This document shows, in pieces, positions 23,744 to 34,563 of a DNA stretch of 64,000 nucleotides (the stretch's first letter is position 1; each line of letters starts with the position of its first letter). The position numbers and the translations under genes are program-made. The notes below the pieces were generated by a model. That model was given only the letters and a program-made list of their open reading frames with translations. It was not told where the DNA came from and searched no databases. Source of the DNA: an uncultured Prevotella sp. (GTDB lineage: Bacteria > Bacteroidota > Bacteroidia > Bacteroidales > Bacteroidaceae); the NCBI GenBank assembly GCA_944321295.1, contig CALUKU010000003.1, positions 105,460 to 169,459 on the forward strand, given 5' to 3'.

Positions 23744-25909
23744 TTATTTCAGCCAGCGGTCGAGCCAGTTGAAGAACGTGCGCTGCCATAAAACTCCGTT
23801 CTGCGGTTTCAGCACCCAGTGGTTCTCGTCGGGGAAGAGCAGCAGCTCGGCGGGTATGCCCTTAAGACGGGCTGCGTTGAAGGCGGCCATGCCCTGCGTA
23901 GCGTTGATACGATAGTCCTTCTCGCCGTGTATGCAGAGGATGGGCGTGTCCCACTTGTCGATGAACAGGTGAGGTGAGTTTGCGTATGTCCTTTCAGAGT
24001 TTGCAGACTTGTCCTTGTTCCAGTAGGCGCCTTCGTATTCCCAGTTGCTGAACCAAGACTCTTCCGTTTCCGTGTACATGGCTTCAAGGTTGAAGGCTCC
24101 GTCGTGTGCTATGAAGCACTTGAAGCGCTTGTCGTGGTGGCCGGCGAGATAGAATACGCTGAAGCCTCCGAAGCTTGCGCCGACTGCGCCGAGGCGGTCT
24201 TTGTCAACGAAAGGCAGGTTGTTGCAGGCATCGTCTACGGCCGTCATGTAGTCTTTCATGCACTGGCCCGTCCAGTCGCCTGATATTTCTTCGTTCCACT
24301 CGCTGCCGAAGCCGGGCAGGCCTCTGCGGTTGGGGGCGATTACGACGTAGCCGTTGGCTGCCATAATCTGCATGTTCCAGCGGTAGCTCCAGAATTGTGA
24401 TACGGGGCTTTGAGGGCCTCCCTCGCAGAAGAGGAGCGTGGGATACTTCTTGGTCTCATCGAAGTGCGACGGCAATATAACCCAATAGAGCATGTCCTTG
24501 CCGTCGGTCGTCTTAACCCAACGCTGCTGTATCTTGCCGAAAGTCATCTGGTCGTACAGATGTTTGTTCTCGAAGGTTATCTGTTCTGCTTTCGATTCCT
24601 TTTCCTTCTTGCTGGGATTTATGACGTAAAGCTCAGAGGCTTGCGACATGCTGTGCCTTTCGGCAAGCAGCTTCTTACCGTCGTTGAGCAGTTGCACCGA
24701 GCCGTAGTCATGCCATCCGTCGGTCAGTTGCTTCACTTCTCCCTTCAGGTTTGTCTGGTAAACGTTTGCGCAGGCGTGCCAAACGCTGGTGAAGTAAAGG
24801 TCTTTCGAGTTGGCCGCCCAGCAGAAAGCGTCAACGTTAGTGTCAAGAGTTTCCGTTACGTATGATTTTGTTCCCGTCTTAACGTCATATACGCAGAGGC
24901 GGTTGCGGTCGCTCTCGTAGCCGTCGCGCGCCATGCTGAGCCACGCGATGTACTGGCCGTCAGGCGAGTATTGCGGGTTGGTGTCATAGCCGGGATTGTT
25001 CTTCAGGTTCTCTTCAGAGTTTACGGCCTGGTTCTTCAACGACTTAGTAAGGTCTAATTCCGGTGCCTTATAGTCGGCAGGCTTGCAGATGTTTGTAGTC
25101 TTATTTGTCGCCGTGTCGTAAAGATAGATGTCAGTATCGGTTGACGTGGCGTATTTAACGCCTGTCTTCTTACGCGAAGTGTAGGCTATTGTCTTAGAGT
25201 CGGGGCTCCATGAGAGTTGCTCAATGCCGCCGAAAGGCTTAACAGGACATTCGTAAGGCTCGCCTTGCATGATGTCTTTGCCCTCGCCAATGCCGTTGGC
25301 CGTTACGTCCGCAAGGAAGGGGTGAGGTATTGATTCCACGTATTCGTCCCAGTGCCTGTAGTTCATGTCGGTAATCAATCGTCCTGTAGCCTTAGGCAGG
25401 TCTGAGGGATTTTTCTTTATGGTTTCGTGGTATGGTATTTGTTTTATCAGTATGACCTTCTTCTCGTCGGGTGAGAATATGAAGCCGTCAATGCCCGTCT
25501 TGTCGTCGGTAAGCTGTTTGCGGTTGCTGCCGTCGGCGCTCATTTCCCAAATCTGGCCGTCGCAGAGATATGCAATCTTTTCACCGTTGTTTATCCATAC
25601 GGCGTCGGTTTCGCTCTTGGCGCTGGTCGTAAGCATTTTGTTGTTCTTACCGTCGGCGTCCATGACGTATATTACCGTATGGCTCTTGTTCTCCTTTACG
25701 CTGTAATAACTAACTTGGTACACGATCTTCTTGCCGTCGGGCGAAGCCTGGTGGCCGCCGATGCGTCCCATTGCCCATAGTGCCTCGGGTGTCATGAGGT
25801 CGCTTTTGAGGGTAATGTTGTTTTTCCCGATGAAGTTCACTGCTTCTTGTGCTTTTACGGAGCTGCAACCGATGGCAAGCGCGGCTGCAACCATTAATGT
25901 TTTATTCAT
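23744..25909 (-). CDS. S9 family prolyl oligopeptidase-type peptidase (DPP5/acylaminoacyl-peptidase like)
   Basis: 721 residues with a signal peptide (ALAIGCSSVKAQ), so periplasmic or outer-membrane linked. Residues 35-430 form a WD-like beta-propeller with repeated PDGK/SPDEKK/SPDSKT blades; the C-terminal 250 residues are an alpha/beta hydrolase. The catalytic triad is intact: Ser579 in GASFGG, Asp665 in HGEKDYR and His697 in DENHW. This is the layout of bacterial dipeptidyl peptidase 5, which trims dipeptides from peptides in asaccharolytic relatives. It lies between yidC and an MFS gene, all on the minus strand. Confidence 0.9.
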   Translation of the reverse strand: MNKTLMVAAALAIGCSSVKAQEAVNFIGKNNITLKSDLMTPEALWAMGRIGGHQASPDGKKIVYQVSYYSVKENKSHTVIYVMDADGKNNKMLTTSAKSETDAVWINNGEKIAYLCDGQIWEMSADGSNRKQLTDDKTGIDGFIFSPDEKKVILIKQIPYHETIKKNPSDLPKATGRLITDMNYRHWDEYVESIPHPFLADVTANGIGEGKDIMQGEPYECPVKPFGGIEQLSWSPDSKTIAYTSRKKTGVKYATSTDTDIYLYDTATNKTTNICKPADYKAPELDLTKSLKNQAVNSEENLKNNPGYDTNPQYSPDGQYIAWLSMARDGYESDRNRLCVYDVKTGTKSYVTETLDTNVDAFCWAANSKDLYFTSVWHACANVYQTNLKGEVKQLTDGWHDYGSVQLLNDGKKLLAERHSMSQASELYVINPSKKEKESKAEQITFENKHLYDQMTFGKIQQRWVKTTDGKDMLYWVILPSHFDETKKYPTLLFCEGGPQSPVSQFWSYRWNMQIMAANGYVVIAPNRRGLPGFGSEWNEEISGDWTGQCMKDYMTAVDDACNNLPFVDKDRLGAVGASFGGFSVFYLAGHHDKRFKCFIAHDGAFNLEAMYTETEESWFSNWEYEGAYWNKDKSANSERTYANSPHLFIDKWDTPILCIHGEKDYRINATQGMAAFNAARLKGIPAELLLFPDENHWVLKPQNGVLWQRTFFNWLDRWLK

Positions 25910-25927
25910 AATATTTTGATTTTTAGA

Positions 25928-25956
25928 ATAAGGGCAGACGCGGTGTCTGCCCTTAT
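25928..25956 (-). terminator. Terminator after yidC
   Basis: Perfect 12-base arms ATAAGGGCAGAC / complement (25928-25939, 25945-25956), loop GCGGT, followed on the minus strand by a T-rich run. Confidence 0.75.
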
Positions 25957-25966
25957 CAGGTTATTG

Positions 25967-27865
25967 TTATTTCTTTTGTTTCATGTTCTCCTGCTGTTCG
26001 CGCATGCGCTTAAGCTCTTCGGCCTGCTTCTGCATGGCTTCAAGCCTTGCGGCCAGTCCGCTCATCTTTTGCGGATTGTTCTTGTTTTCCTGGTAGCGCG
26101 CTTCAAGTATGCTTAACAGCTTCTCGTCGTTGGTCGTCTTGCGCAGAATCCACATTATTGCAGCGCTGAAGAACAACGAGATGAAGTAATAGAAGTTAAG
26201 TCCTGCCGAGTAATCGTTGAACATAAAGAAGAAAATTACCGGCATGAGGTACATCATCCATTTCATCATCTTCATCTGTTCAGCCTGCGCTCCAACCATT
26301 TGGTCTTTCTGCTGGCGCATTGTCATGACAGAATAGAGCACGTTAGCGACGCAGAACAGGATACACGTAAGGCTAAGGTGGTCGCCTATCAGCCAGATGT
26401 TCTTATCCCATTCGATTATCGGGTCGTATGTCGACAAGTCGCTGATCCACAGGAAACTCTCACCGCGAAGCTGGATGGCGTTGGGCACGAAGTTGAACAT
26501 CGCCACCCAGATAGGCATCTGAATAAGTACGGGCAGACAGCCGCTGAGCGGGCTTACGCCGTATCTTGAGTACATTGCCATCATTGCCTGCTGCTTCTGC
26601 ATCTGGTCTTCGGGCTTGTCATACTGCTTGGTCGCCTCCTCTATTTTTGGGCGCAGCACGCGCATCTTCGCCGACGACATGTAGCTCTTCTTAACTAACG
26701 GATACGTGATGAACTTAAGCAGCAGCGTTATGAGTATCAAGACAATACCCATGTTGATGTTCATTCCGGTCAGCCAGTCGAACACGTAAATCGTAAACCA
26801 GCGGTTGATGATGCGGAACAGCGGCCAGCCTAAGTACACAAGGCGTTGCAGTTCGAGGTCTTTGTCGAACGTGCTTTGCTTCTCGACCTTTCTCAAAAGG
26901 TTGAAGTCGTTAGGACCGAAGTAGAATTCGAGTTCCGTGGGCTGTTTTCCGGTCGGGTCGAAGGCCGTCTTCATTTTTGCGGCGTAATGCTTCAGATAGC
27001 CAGAGCCTTTCTTCTGCGGTATGCTCGTCATTAACGAATTGGCGGCGAAGTTGTCTTTAGATATCATTACGGCACTGAAGAACTGGTTCTTGAACGCAAC
27101 CCAGTCTATGGCGTCTTCGATCTTTTCGTCTACCTTTTCGCTTGTTTCTGTCAGCCTGTCAGTGCCTCCCTCGGTGAAGTGGTATGTCAGCGACGAATGT
27201 TGGTTCTCGAACGTAAAGCCTTTTTCCTGCTGGCGGCAAAGGTCAGTCCACTCTATGTCCATCTCGTTGTAATTGGGCGCGAACATGCCGCTCAGGCCGT
27301 TAGCCTGCATCGAGAAATGGAGCATGTAATCCTTGCCGAGCCTGTAGTTCATCACCAACGACTTACCGTTGCCTGCGTCGGCCGTCATCGTTACGGTTGA
27401 GTCGGTTACGTTAGACGGGGTAAAGAACAGGTCGCTTGTGATGATGTTGGTTTCTTTTCCGGCCAGCATGAACTTCAGCGACTGGGTCTTTCCGTCGAAC
27501 AATGTAAGGTCGCTGTTGCCGCGGTTGTCCTTAAAGCCTTTTATAACAGCCTTTTCCACAATGCCGCCCTTGGTGTTGAGCGTAAGCTCCACCTTAGAGT
27601 TCTTCAGCACAACGTTTTGCGCGGTGCCGTTCATCGCCTTGTAGAAGGCAGCGGTCGTGTCCTGCGCGGCTTTGTTTGCTGCGTCGGCCGTGGCGGCCTG
27701 TTGCTCGGCCTTGAGCTGCTGTTCGGCTTTTTGCTTTGCAACGGCTGTTATTGAGTCTTGTATCCTTTGTTGCGCTATCTCCTCTTCCGACGGTCTGGTG
27801 TACCAGCTGAAACCTATCAGAACGGCTGCTATGAGAACAAAACCGATAATCGTATTCTTATCCAT
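25967..27865 (-). CDS. yidC: Membrane protein insertase YidC
   Basis: 632 residues. N-terminal membrane anchor (NTIIGFVLIAAVLIGFSWY), a coiled-coil-like Gln/Ala-rich linker, a large periplasmic beta domain (residues 85-355), and the conserved C-terminal insertase core with five membrane segments (NINMGIVLILITLLLKFITY; SPLSGCLPVLIQMPIWVAMF; YLMPVIFFFMFNDYSAGLNF). The tail is basic (RMREQQENMKQKK), which in YidC contacts the ribosome. It inserts and folds inner-membrane proteins with or without Sec. It follows pyrG by 21 bases and ends at a terminator. Confidence 0.97.
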   Translation of the reverse strand: MDKNTIIGFVLIAAVLIGFSWYTRPSEEEIAQQRIQDSITAVAKQKAEQQLKAEQQAATADAANKAAQDTTAAFYKAMNGTAQNVVLKNSKVELTLNTKGGIVEKAVIKGFKDNRGNSDLTLFDGKTQSLKFMLAGKETNIITSDLFFTPSNVTDSTVTMTADAGNGKSLVMNYRLGKDYMLHFSMQANGLSGMFAPNYNEMDIEWTDLCRQQEKGFTFENQHSSLTYHFTEGGTDRLTETSEKVDEKIEDAIDWVAFKNQFFSAVMISKDNFAANSLMTSIPQKKGSGYLKHYAAKMKTAFDPTGKQPTELEFYFGPNDFNLLRKVEKQSTFDKDLELQRLVYLGWPLFRIINRWFTIYVFDWLTGMNINMGIVLILITLLLKFITYPLVKKSYMSSAKMRVLRPKIEEATKQYDKPEDQMQKQQAMMAMYSRYGVSPLSGCLPVLIQMPIWVAMFNFVPNAIQLRGESFLWISDLSTYDPIIEWDKNIWLIGDHLSLTCILFCVANVLYSVMTMRQQKDQMVGAQAEQMKMMKWMMYLMPVIFFFMFNDYSAGLNFYYFISLFFSAAIMWILRKTTNDEKLLSILEARYQENKNNPQKMSGLAARLEAMQKQAEELKRMREQQENMKQKK

Positions 27866-27886
27866 TTCAGAAAGTTGTATGATTGT

Positions 27887-29680
<1,794 letters not shown>

Positions 29681-29703
29681 CATCCGAAACCTTTAATTTT
29701 GAG

Positions 29704-31008
29704 ATGGTACGTAGACTTGTTTTGGCTGTCATTCTGTTTTGTAGCGCATGCGCCGTGTTCGGCCAGGCGCGGTGGGGTCGTTGGGGTGTTCATCATGTAA
29801 GGCGCGACACGGCGGTCGTGGTTGCCTATGTCGATTCTTTGCTTGCGTTTAAGGCGAAGGCCGACTCCGTTTATGCCAAGGCCGATTCTTCTGACGTCAG
29901 TTGGGCGTGCGACTCCCGCTTTTTCAAGGTTTTCGCCCCGTTGACTTTCTATCATTCCGTTGTCAGGCGCAACGTCGTGCTCGGCGACTCGTGCGACGGC
30001 GATGTGGCGAGGGCGGTGGACGACGCCCTGCTCAGCGCTTATATTGAACATCCGGAGCACGTTGAGTTCACCGAGAGTGAGATTGACGAGGCCGGCTCCC
30101 TGCACGAGGAGATAACCGAGCCGTTGCGCCATAAGGTGAGATATGCCGGGCGGTATGACGTAGCTCCTGATTTTACGCCTGACGTTCCGGTGGAGATAGT
30201 CGTTGAGAAACCGAATTTTTGGAAGTTCAGCGGCGATTATTACCTGCAGTTCCTGCAGAACTATGTTTCCGGCAACTGGTATAAGGGCGGCGAGAGCAAC
30301 TACTCCATGCTGGCGAGCGTCACGCTTCAGGCCAACTATAATAATAAGCAGGAAGTCATTTTCGAGAACAAGCTTGAGCTGAAGCTGGGCTTGCAGACGT
30401 CGCGCGAGGACAGCCTGCACGGCTTGAAGACGTCCGAGGACCTTATCCGCTACACGGGCAAACTCGGACTTAAGGCCACAAAAAACTGGTATTACACGTT
30501 GCAGCTCATAGCCTCGACGCAGTTTATGCGCGGCTATAAGAGCAACGACCCCGTGGTTTATTCAGACATATTATCGCCCCTCAACCTTAATTTCTCGCTT
30601 GGTATGAGCTATTCGGTCAACGCCCTTGACGGTAAGCTTACAGGCTCAATACAGCTTTCGCCCCTTGCTTACAACTTCAGGTATGTAGCCCGTGACGAGC
30701 TCGCCACGCAATACAGTCTGAAGGAAGGCCACCACACGCTTAATGATTTCGGTTCGGGATGCACCTTCGACCTTACCTGGGCAATGTCAGAACTGATAAA
30801 ATGGAAGACGCGCCTGTATTGCTACACCACGTATAAGCGCACTGAAATGGAGTGGGAAAACACGTTGACGTTCAAGTTCAACAGGTTTATTTCAACCAAC
30901 TTGTTCATCTATCCCCGCTTTGACGACGGCTCGTCAGCCCGTGACAATGACTTCGGTTATTGGCAGTTTAAAGAGTATGCGTCAATAGGTTTCGCCTATT
31001 CTTTCTGA
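29704..31008 (+). CDS. DUF3078 outer-membrane-type protein
   Basis: 434 residues with a signal peptide (VLAVILFCSACAVFGQ). The N-terminal 150 residues are charged; the C-terminal 270 residues consist of alternating amphipathic strands with aromatic girdles (FWKFSGDYYLQFLQNYVSGNW, YKGGESNYSMLASVTLQANY; KLGLKATKNWYYTLQLIAST) and end in an aromatic FAYSF, as beta-barrel outer-membrane proteins do. The NW(Y)KGGESN motif is the hallmark of the Bacteroidetes family DUF3078, of unknown function. It stands alone, between a divergent pyrG and a convergent DUF1573 gene. Confidence 0.82.
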   Translation: MVRRLVLAVILFCSACAVFGQARWGRWGVHHVRRDTAVVVAYVDSLLAFKAKADSVYAKADSSDVSWACDSRFFKVFAPLTFYHSVVRRNVVLGDSCDGDVARAVDDALLSAYIEHPEHVEFTESEIDEAGSLHEEITEPLRHKVRYAGRYDVAPDFTPDVPVEIVVEKPNFWKFSGDYYLQFLQNYVSGNWYKGGESNYSMLASVTLQANYNNKQEVIFENKLELKLGLQTSREDSLHGLKTSEDLIRYTGKLGLKATKNWYYTLQLIASTQFMRGYKSNDPVVYSDILSPLNLNFSLGMSYSVNALDGKLTGSIQLSPLAYNFRYVARDELATQYSLKEGHHTLNDFGSGCTFDLTWAMSELIKWKTRLYCYTTYKRTEMEWENTLTFKFNRFISTNLFIYPRFDDGSSARDNDFGYWQFKEYASIGFAYSF

Positions 31009-31036
31009 CGTTTCTTATTGACATGTGACAGAATAA

Positions 31037-31087
31037 AAGCCGGGCGCCATAAAGCTTTAATAAACAACGCTTTATGACGTCCGGCTT
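31037..31087. terminator. Bidirectional terminator
   Basis: 19-base arms starting AAGCCGGGCG (31037-31055) and ending TCCGGCTT (31069-31087), two mismatches, 13-base loop. It serves the converging DUF3078 and DUF1573 genes. Confidence 0.7.
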
Positions 31088-31105
31088 AATTAAACGTTCT
31101 TGATG

Positions 31106-31489
31106 TTATTTCTTTGTTTCCATCGTACCCTCGATGTACAGGCGCACCATGCCAGGCTCGCCGTTAGTCCTTATCGTAATGGTCTTCTTGAAGTGTCCGG
31201 GAAACCTTCCCTTGCCGTTGTAGGTTACGTTCACCGTGCCTTTTTCGCCCGGGGCTACAGGCTTCTTCGTGTATTTGGGAACGGTGCATCCGCAGCTTGC
31301 CACGGCCTGGTTTACTATAAGCGGTGCGTTGCCCACGTTGGTAAACGTGAATGTACATTTTTGTACGGGAGTGACCTCTGAGAATTTGCCGAAGTCATAA
31401 CTCGTCTTGTCAAATTTGATTTTGGCCTGTGCCGATGCGTAACCTACGGTCAGCGTCACCAGCAACAATGCTAATAAGACTCGTTTCAT
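31106..31489 (-). CDS. DUF1573 domain exported protein
   Basis: 127 residues with a signal peptide (VLLALLLVTLTVGYASAQ). The remainder is a single Ig-like DUF1573 domain: FDKTSYDFGKFSE, FTFTNVGNAPLIV, the SCGCTVP motif with its Cys pair, and a C-terminal GHFKKTITIRTNG strand. These small domains are common in Bacteroidetes envelopes and are thought to be structural or binding modules; no enzyme function is known. A -7 element (TATTTTTG, 31524-31517) lies upstream on the minus strand. Confidence 0.88.
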   Translation of the reverse strand: MKRVLLALLLVTLTVGYASAQAKIKFDKTSYDFGKFSEVTPVQKCTFTFTNVGNAPLIVNQAVASCGCTVPKYTKKPVAPGEKGTVNVTYNGKGRFPGHFKKTITIRTNGEPGMVRLYIEGTMETKK

Positions 31490-31624
31490 TTTTCTTTTTA
31501 TTTAAAATTAATGTTGCAAAAATACTTCATATTTTTTAATAAAGGTGTATATTGCGTTTCTTTTCACATTAATTTGACTATTTTTCATTTTTCTTTCGCC
31601 ATCTGTCATTTCTAACTTGATCCG

Positions 31625-31747
31625 TCATCCTGAACTCGCTTCAGAACCAGACGAAAGCACCCTCATACCTCCAATGTTGTGGCCTAAGACTATCCTGAGC
31701 TCGATTCAGGACCAGGTGAGTACACCCTCAAACCGCCAACGTTGCCG
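31625..31747 (+). repeat. Two copies of the TCCTGA..CACCCTC repeat
   Basis: Copy 1 (31625-31682) has TCCTGAACTCGCTTCAGAAC, then GCACCCTC and CCAATGTTG. Copy 2 (31691-31747) has TCCTGAGCTCGATTCAGGAC, then ACACCCTC and CCAACGTTG. They are 65 bases apart. Relatives are at 60190-60403. Confidence 0.65.
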
Positions 31748-31933
31748 AATACAGCTGCGTCCTGTGTCAAGCATAGGGTTTTCATTTTGCAATGTGAAAC
31801 GCTTCTTTTCCCATCATAATGACATCTTAAGAATGTTCGGATTTTTACCCGAAATAGGATAATCAGTCTTTGCATGTTGCCCGATTTGACGTGAAAACCA
31901 TATCCGTTAAACCATGAAACATGGTAATTGTGA

Positions 31934-32020
31934 CGGTAAACCGCCGCTTTTTGCTTCTCAAACCGTCGCTTTTTGCAGCCATAAAAGCCGTATTTTCATC
32001 CCCAAACCATAACCTCTTGT
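31934..32020 (+). repeat. 22-bp-period degenerate array (locus C)
   Basis: Two clear units, AAACCGCCGCTTTTTGC (ending 31954) and AAACCGTCGCTTTTTGC (ending 31976), lie exactly 22 bases apart; one or two weaker units follow in phase (TAAAAGCCGTATTTTC; AAACCATAACCTCTTG). Confidence 0.65.
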
Positions 32021-32501
32021 GCGTTTTTGTGCAGTATTCGCCGCCTTTATCAGCTTGATTTGTTGCACACGTCAGTGTCAGTTCGTAGTAAGACCTTGTG
32101 TTCCTGTAAGATACGTTTGCACACTTTTCCGTGCGATATACTCGTGCGTAAGATTTTCATTTCAAAATAATCCCGTTACAAGGCGCTTGTGAAAAGCGAA
32201 ATGCAACCAAAATATCTGAAACCATATCATTTTGAAACATGTTTGTTTGTTGCGTGAATATCAGCGTAATGGTTGTATTTTTATGCGCTCACGGCATACA
32301 GCTTCTTCGATAACAGGCCCGAGGCCTTGCCTGTACATGTCAAGAATGCTGCACAACTGGAACTTTTCTGAACATTACTTATCCCGAATTGGCGTTTAAT
32401 ATGAAATGCTTTCTGATAGTTGGTATTTGCAATATTTGTTAAAATTAAAACAATGATTAAAAATAATAGGTTAAATACAATTGCCATATTGTTAATTTAA
32501 C

Positions 32502-32509
32502 TATATTTG
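32502..32509 (+). promoter_or_regulatory. -7 element upstream of the subtilase remnant
   Basis: TATATTTG matches the -7 consensus; an ATTG 18 bases before it is a weak -33. It may still drive transcription of the remnant at 32640 and of the cargo gene behind it. Confidence 0.4.
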
Positions 32510-32639
32510 CAAAAAGCACGTTCTTGTTGTATAACTAAAATTACTGCCTATGGATATACACCGCTAATGTTTATTATCTGTGCATGCAACTCTCGTGGAA
32601 AAAATTTAGTGAGTAATAAAACCTTAATAATTTAAGAAC

Positions 32640-33071
32640 ATGAAAAAATCCGATATTTTATTCATATTGCCTTTGTTGTTATGCTCGTTGTCAGTTACGC
32701 GGGCATACCCGCAAGACAGCCAACTGCAGATTCTGACGGCAAACAATGTGCTGTCGGTTAATGGCACCGAAGAATATGCCATCGGTGACGAGTGCTATAA
32801 GGATTTCAGGGTTGAAGCCTCAGAGGACGGTGATGATAGCGGCACATCTATGGCCGCACCGCATGTATCAGGAGTGGCGGCTTAAATGCTGGAACGTAAT
32901 CCAAATTTGACATCCGAACAGGTTCGTGAGATAATCGCAAAGACAGCAAGAAAAGAGCCTGATTATTTTTTTAATCCTAATAAAACAAAAGAATTTGGGA
33001 CGTGGAATTTGTCTTATGGTTATGGACAGCTTGATGCATATAAAGCCGTAATAAACACACCTCGTAACTAA
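32640..33071 (+). pseudogene. Gutted subtilisin-like (S8) protease
   Basis: One frame of 143 codons broken by a TAA at 32883. It starts with a good signal peptide (ILFILPLLLCSLSVTRAYPQ), runs about 40 residues, then jumps into the end of a subtilase domain: SGTSMAAPHVSGVAA, containing the catalytic Ser, followed after the stop by MLERNPNLTSEQVREIIAKT and a C-terminal GTWNLSYGYGQLDAYKAV. The Asp and His parts, roughly 250 residues, are missing, so there was an internal deletion. The stop stands where the family has Leu (GVAAL), consistent with TTA or TTG becoming TAA. Followed directly by a T9SS cargo gene. Confidence 0.85.
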
Positions 33072-33098
33072 TTGATATAAACATTAAATCATAAAGAT

Positions 33099-34415
33099 AT
33101 GAAAACAAAGTTTTTATTTACGATAAGCGTCTTTTGCATGCTATGCATTGCAGCGCTGGCGCAGGATAAGCAGGTGTTGGAGCCTACGGGGCATTGGCCT
33201 GATAAATCTGATATATGTGAACCGATTGGCGACTTTGGTTTCTCGTTCGACGAGCGTATAGCCGCCGTTGACGGGGCTGAGGGCATGATTGTGTGTGACG
33301 GCGAAGTAGTGGCGCGTGGGCCGATACGCATTGACAACAATGCGTTGGGCGGAGTTTCATGGGCTATTATATCCTTTGCGCAGGACGGCGAAGAACTGCT
33401 GTTGCCTAATAACGGTAAGGAGTGTCGCGCGGTAATTCCTGCGGGAACGTTATGGCTTGAGGATGACCCTGACGTGAAGAACGAAGAGCTTGAAGCCGTA
33501 TTTTACGTGCCGGGGCTTTTTGATTATGCTAATATTTATTGCTATGAATATTTATCAGAAGCCAGTGGAATCATAGTTGATTTTGAGCATGATGTTAAGC
33601 TTGTCGACCCATGCAATGCATATGCCGATCTTTACCGTAACGGGGTGTTAGTCAGACGGCTGATTATTACGGAACGTTCATCGAAATCAGTGTCTGTGGA
33701 TTTTGTCTATATGCTTGCCGTTACGATTTCTTTTGAAAAGGGAGCAATTTATGATGTTGTTGTACCTGAAGGAGTAATACGCGCAGCAGAGCGTGCCGAC
33801 ATCGTGAATTTTCCGATATATTTCCGTTTTACAGGGATGGGGCACACTAATATGCTGCGGCATGAGAGATGCAGCCTTGACGGCGTGACGGGATTGAGTG
33901 AGATAGGCAAGGTAAGCTTGTATTATGCCATTGGCCTGTTCCTTACACCTGGCGCAAAGCTGCAATTATACGACGGTGCAACGCTTGTGAAGGAAGTGGA
34001 AGCGAGTCTGGATGGAGAAAATGGATGGAGCCATATATTGACGGCCGACTTCGGTGGAGTAAGCACGGCGGGTCATGAATCTTTGACGATAGTCGTGCCT
34101 GAGGCTACGGTTGCTCAAGATGATGATGACGTCGTTGTTAACGAACGGGAAGAGATACCGATCGACATAGCGTCTGGAATTAGCGGCGTTGAGGCAGACG
34201 GCGGCGTTAAGGTAGCGTGCAGCGGCGGCGTGCTGACGGTAAGCAACGCCCGCCAAGGGGCAGGCATAACCGTATGCTCCGTAGACGGTAAGGTTGTCAG
34301 CCGTTGCACGGCCGGCGGCGCAAGCGTTGACATACCTCTGCCCGGCGACGGCATTTACATCGTCAACGTCGACGGCAAGACGTATAAGCTCGCTTCGCAG
34401 GCAATGAAAAATTGA
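33099..34415 (+). CDS. Secreted protein with T9SS-type C-terminal sorting domain
   Basis: 438 residues with a signal peptide (LFTISVFCMLCIAALAQ). The body is beta-rich and unrecognised; it contains two similar segments with D/E-rich loops (FSFDERIAAVDGAEGMIVCD; YRNGVLVRRLIIT). The last 75 residues read as a type A sorting domain: SGISGVEADGGVKVAC, VLTVSNARQGAGITVCSVDG, VDIPLPGDGIYIVNVDGKTY and a short basic end. Such domains send proteins through the type IX system to the surface; porD in this window shows the machinery is present. It follows the subtilase remnant by 27 bases, so both may once have formed one unit. Function unknown. Confidence 0.75.
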   Translation: MKTKFLFTISVFCMLCIAALAQDKQVLEPTGHWPDKSDICEPIGDFGFSFDERIAAVDGAEGMIVCDGEVVARGPIRIDNNALGGVSWAIISFAQDGEELLLPNNGKECRAVIPAGTLWLEDDPDVKNEELEAVFYVPGLFDYANIYCYEYLSEASGIIVDFEHDVKLVDPCNAYADLYRNGVLVRRLIITERSSKSVSVDFVYMLAVTISFEKGAIYDVVVPEGVIRAAERADIVNFPIYFRFTGMGHTNMLRHERCSLDGVTGLSEIGKVSLYYAIGLFLTPGAKLQLYDGATLVKEVEASLDGENGWSHILTADFGGVSTAGHESLTIVVPEATVAQDDDDVVVNEREEIPIDIASGISGVEADGGVKVACSGGVLTVSNARQGAGITVCSVDGKVVSRCTAGGASVDIPLPGDGIYIVNVDGKTYKLASQAMKN

Positions 34416-34432
34416 TGATTAAAAGTATGTGA

Positions 34433-34487
34433 GTTCGGTATTAAGAAATACACAAATAATGAATACGTGTGTTTCTTAATACCAAAC
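34433..34487 (+). terminator. Terminator after the cargo gene
   Basis: 21-base arms (34433-34453 GTTCGGTATTAAGAAATACAC; 34467-34487) with two mismatches and a 13-base loop. Confidence 0.65.
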
Positions 34488-34563
34488 TTACGTAATTATT
34501 GGGTTCTTTGCGGATGTTCATGAATGTGTTAATATGTTTATGTCTGTTACAAATTAGGCTTTT

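Larger units (their letters stand above)
31490..32639. other. 1.15-kb gene-poor patch with several repeat types
   Basis: No intact gene. In order: -7 element of the DUF1573 gene (31517-31524), two copies of the CACCCTC repeat (31625-31747), the 22-bp array locus C (31934-32020), AT-rich DNA with a low-quality 68-codon minus frame (32281-32487), and a promoter-like TATATTTG at 32502-32509. The composition and decay next to a gutted subtilase suggest former mobile or accessory DNA. Confidence 0.55.

Noticed and set aside
32281-32487. 68-codon minus-strand frame with a hydrophobic N-terminus
   Set aside because: AT-rich, no family resemblance and no promoter; possibly a fragment of decayed DNA but not supportable as a gene.
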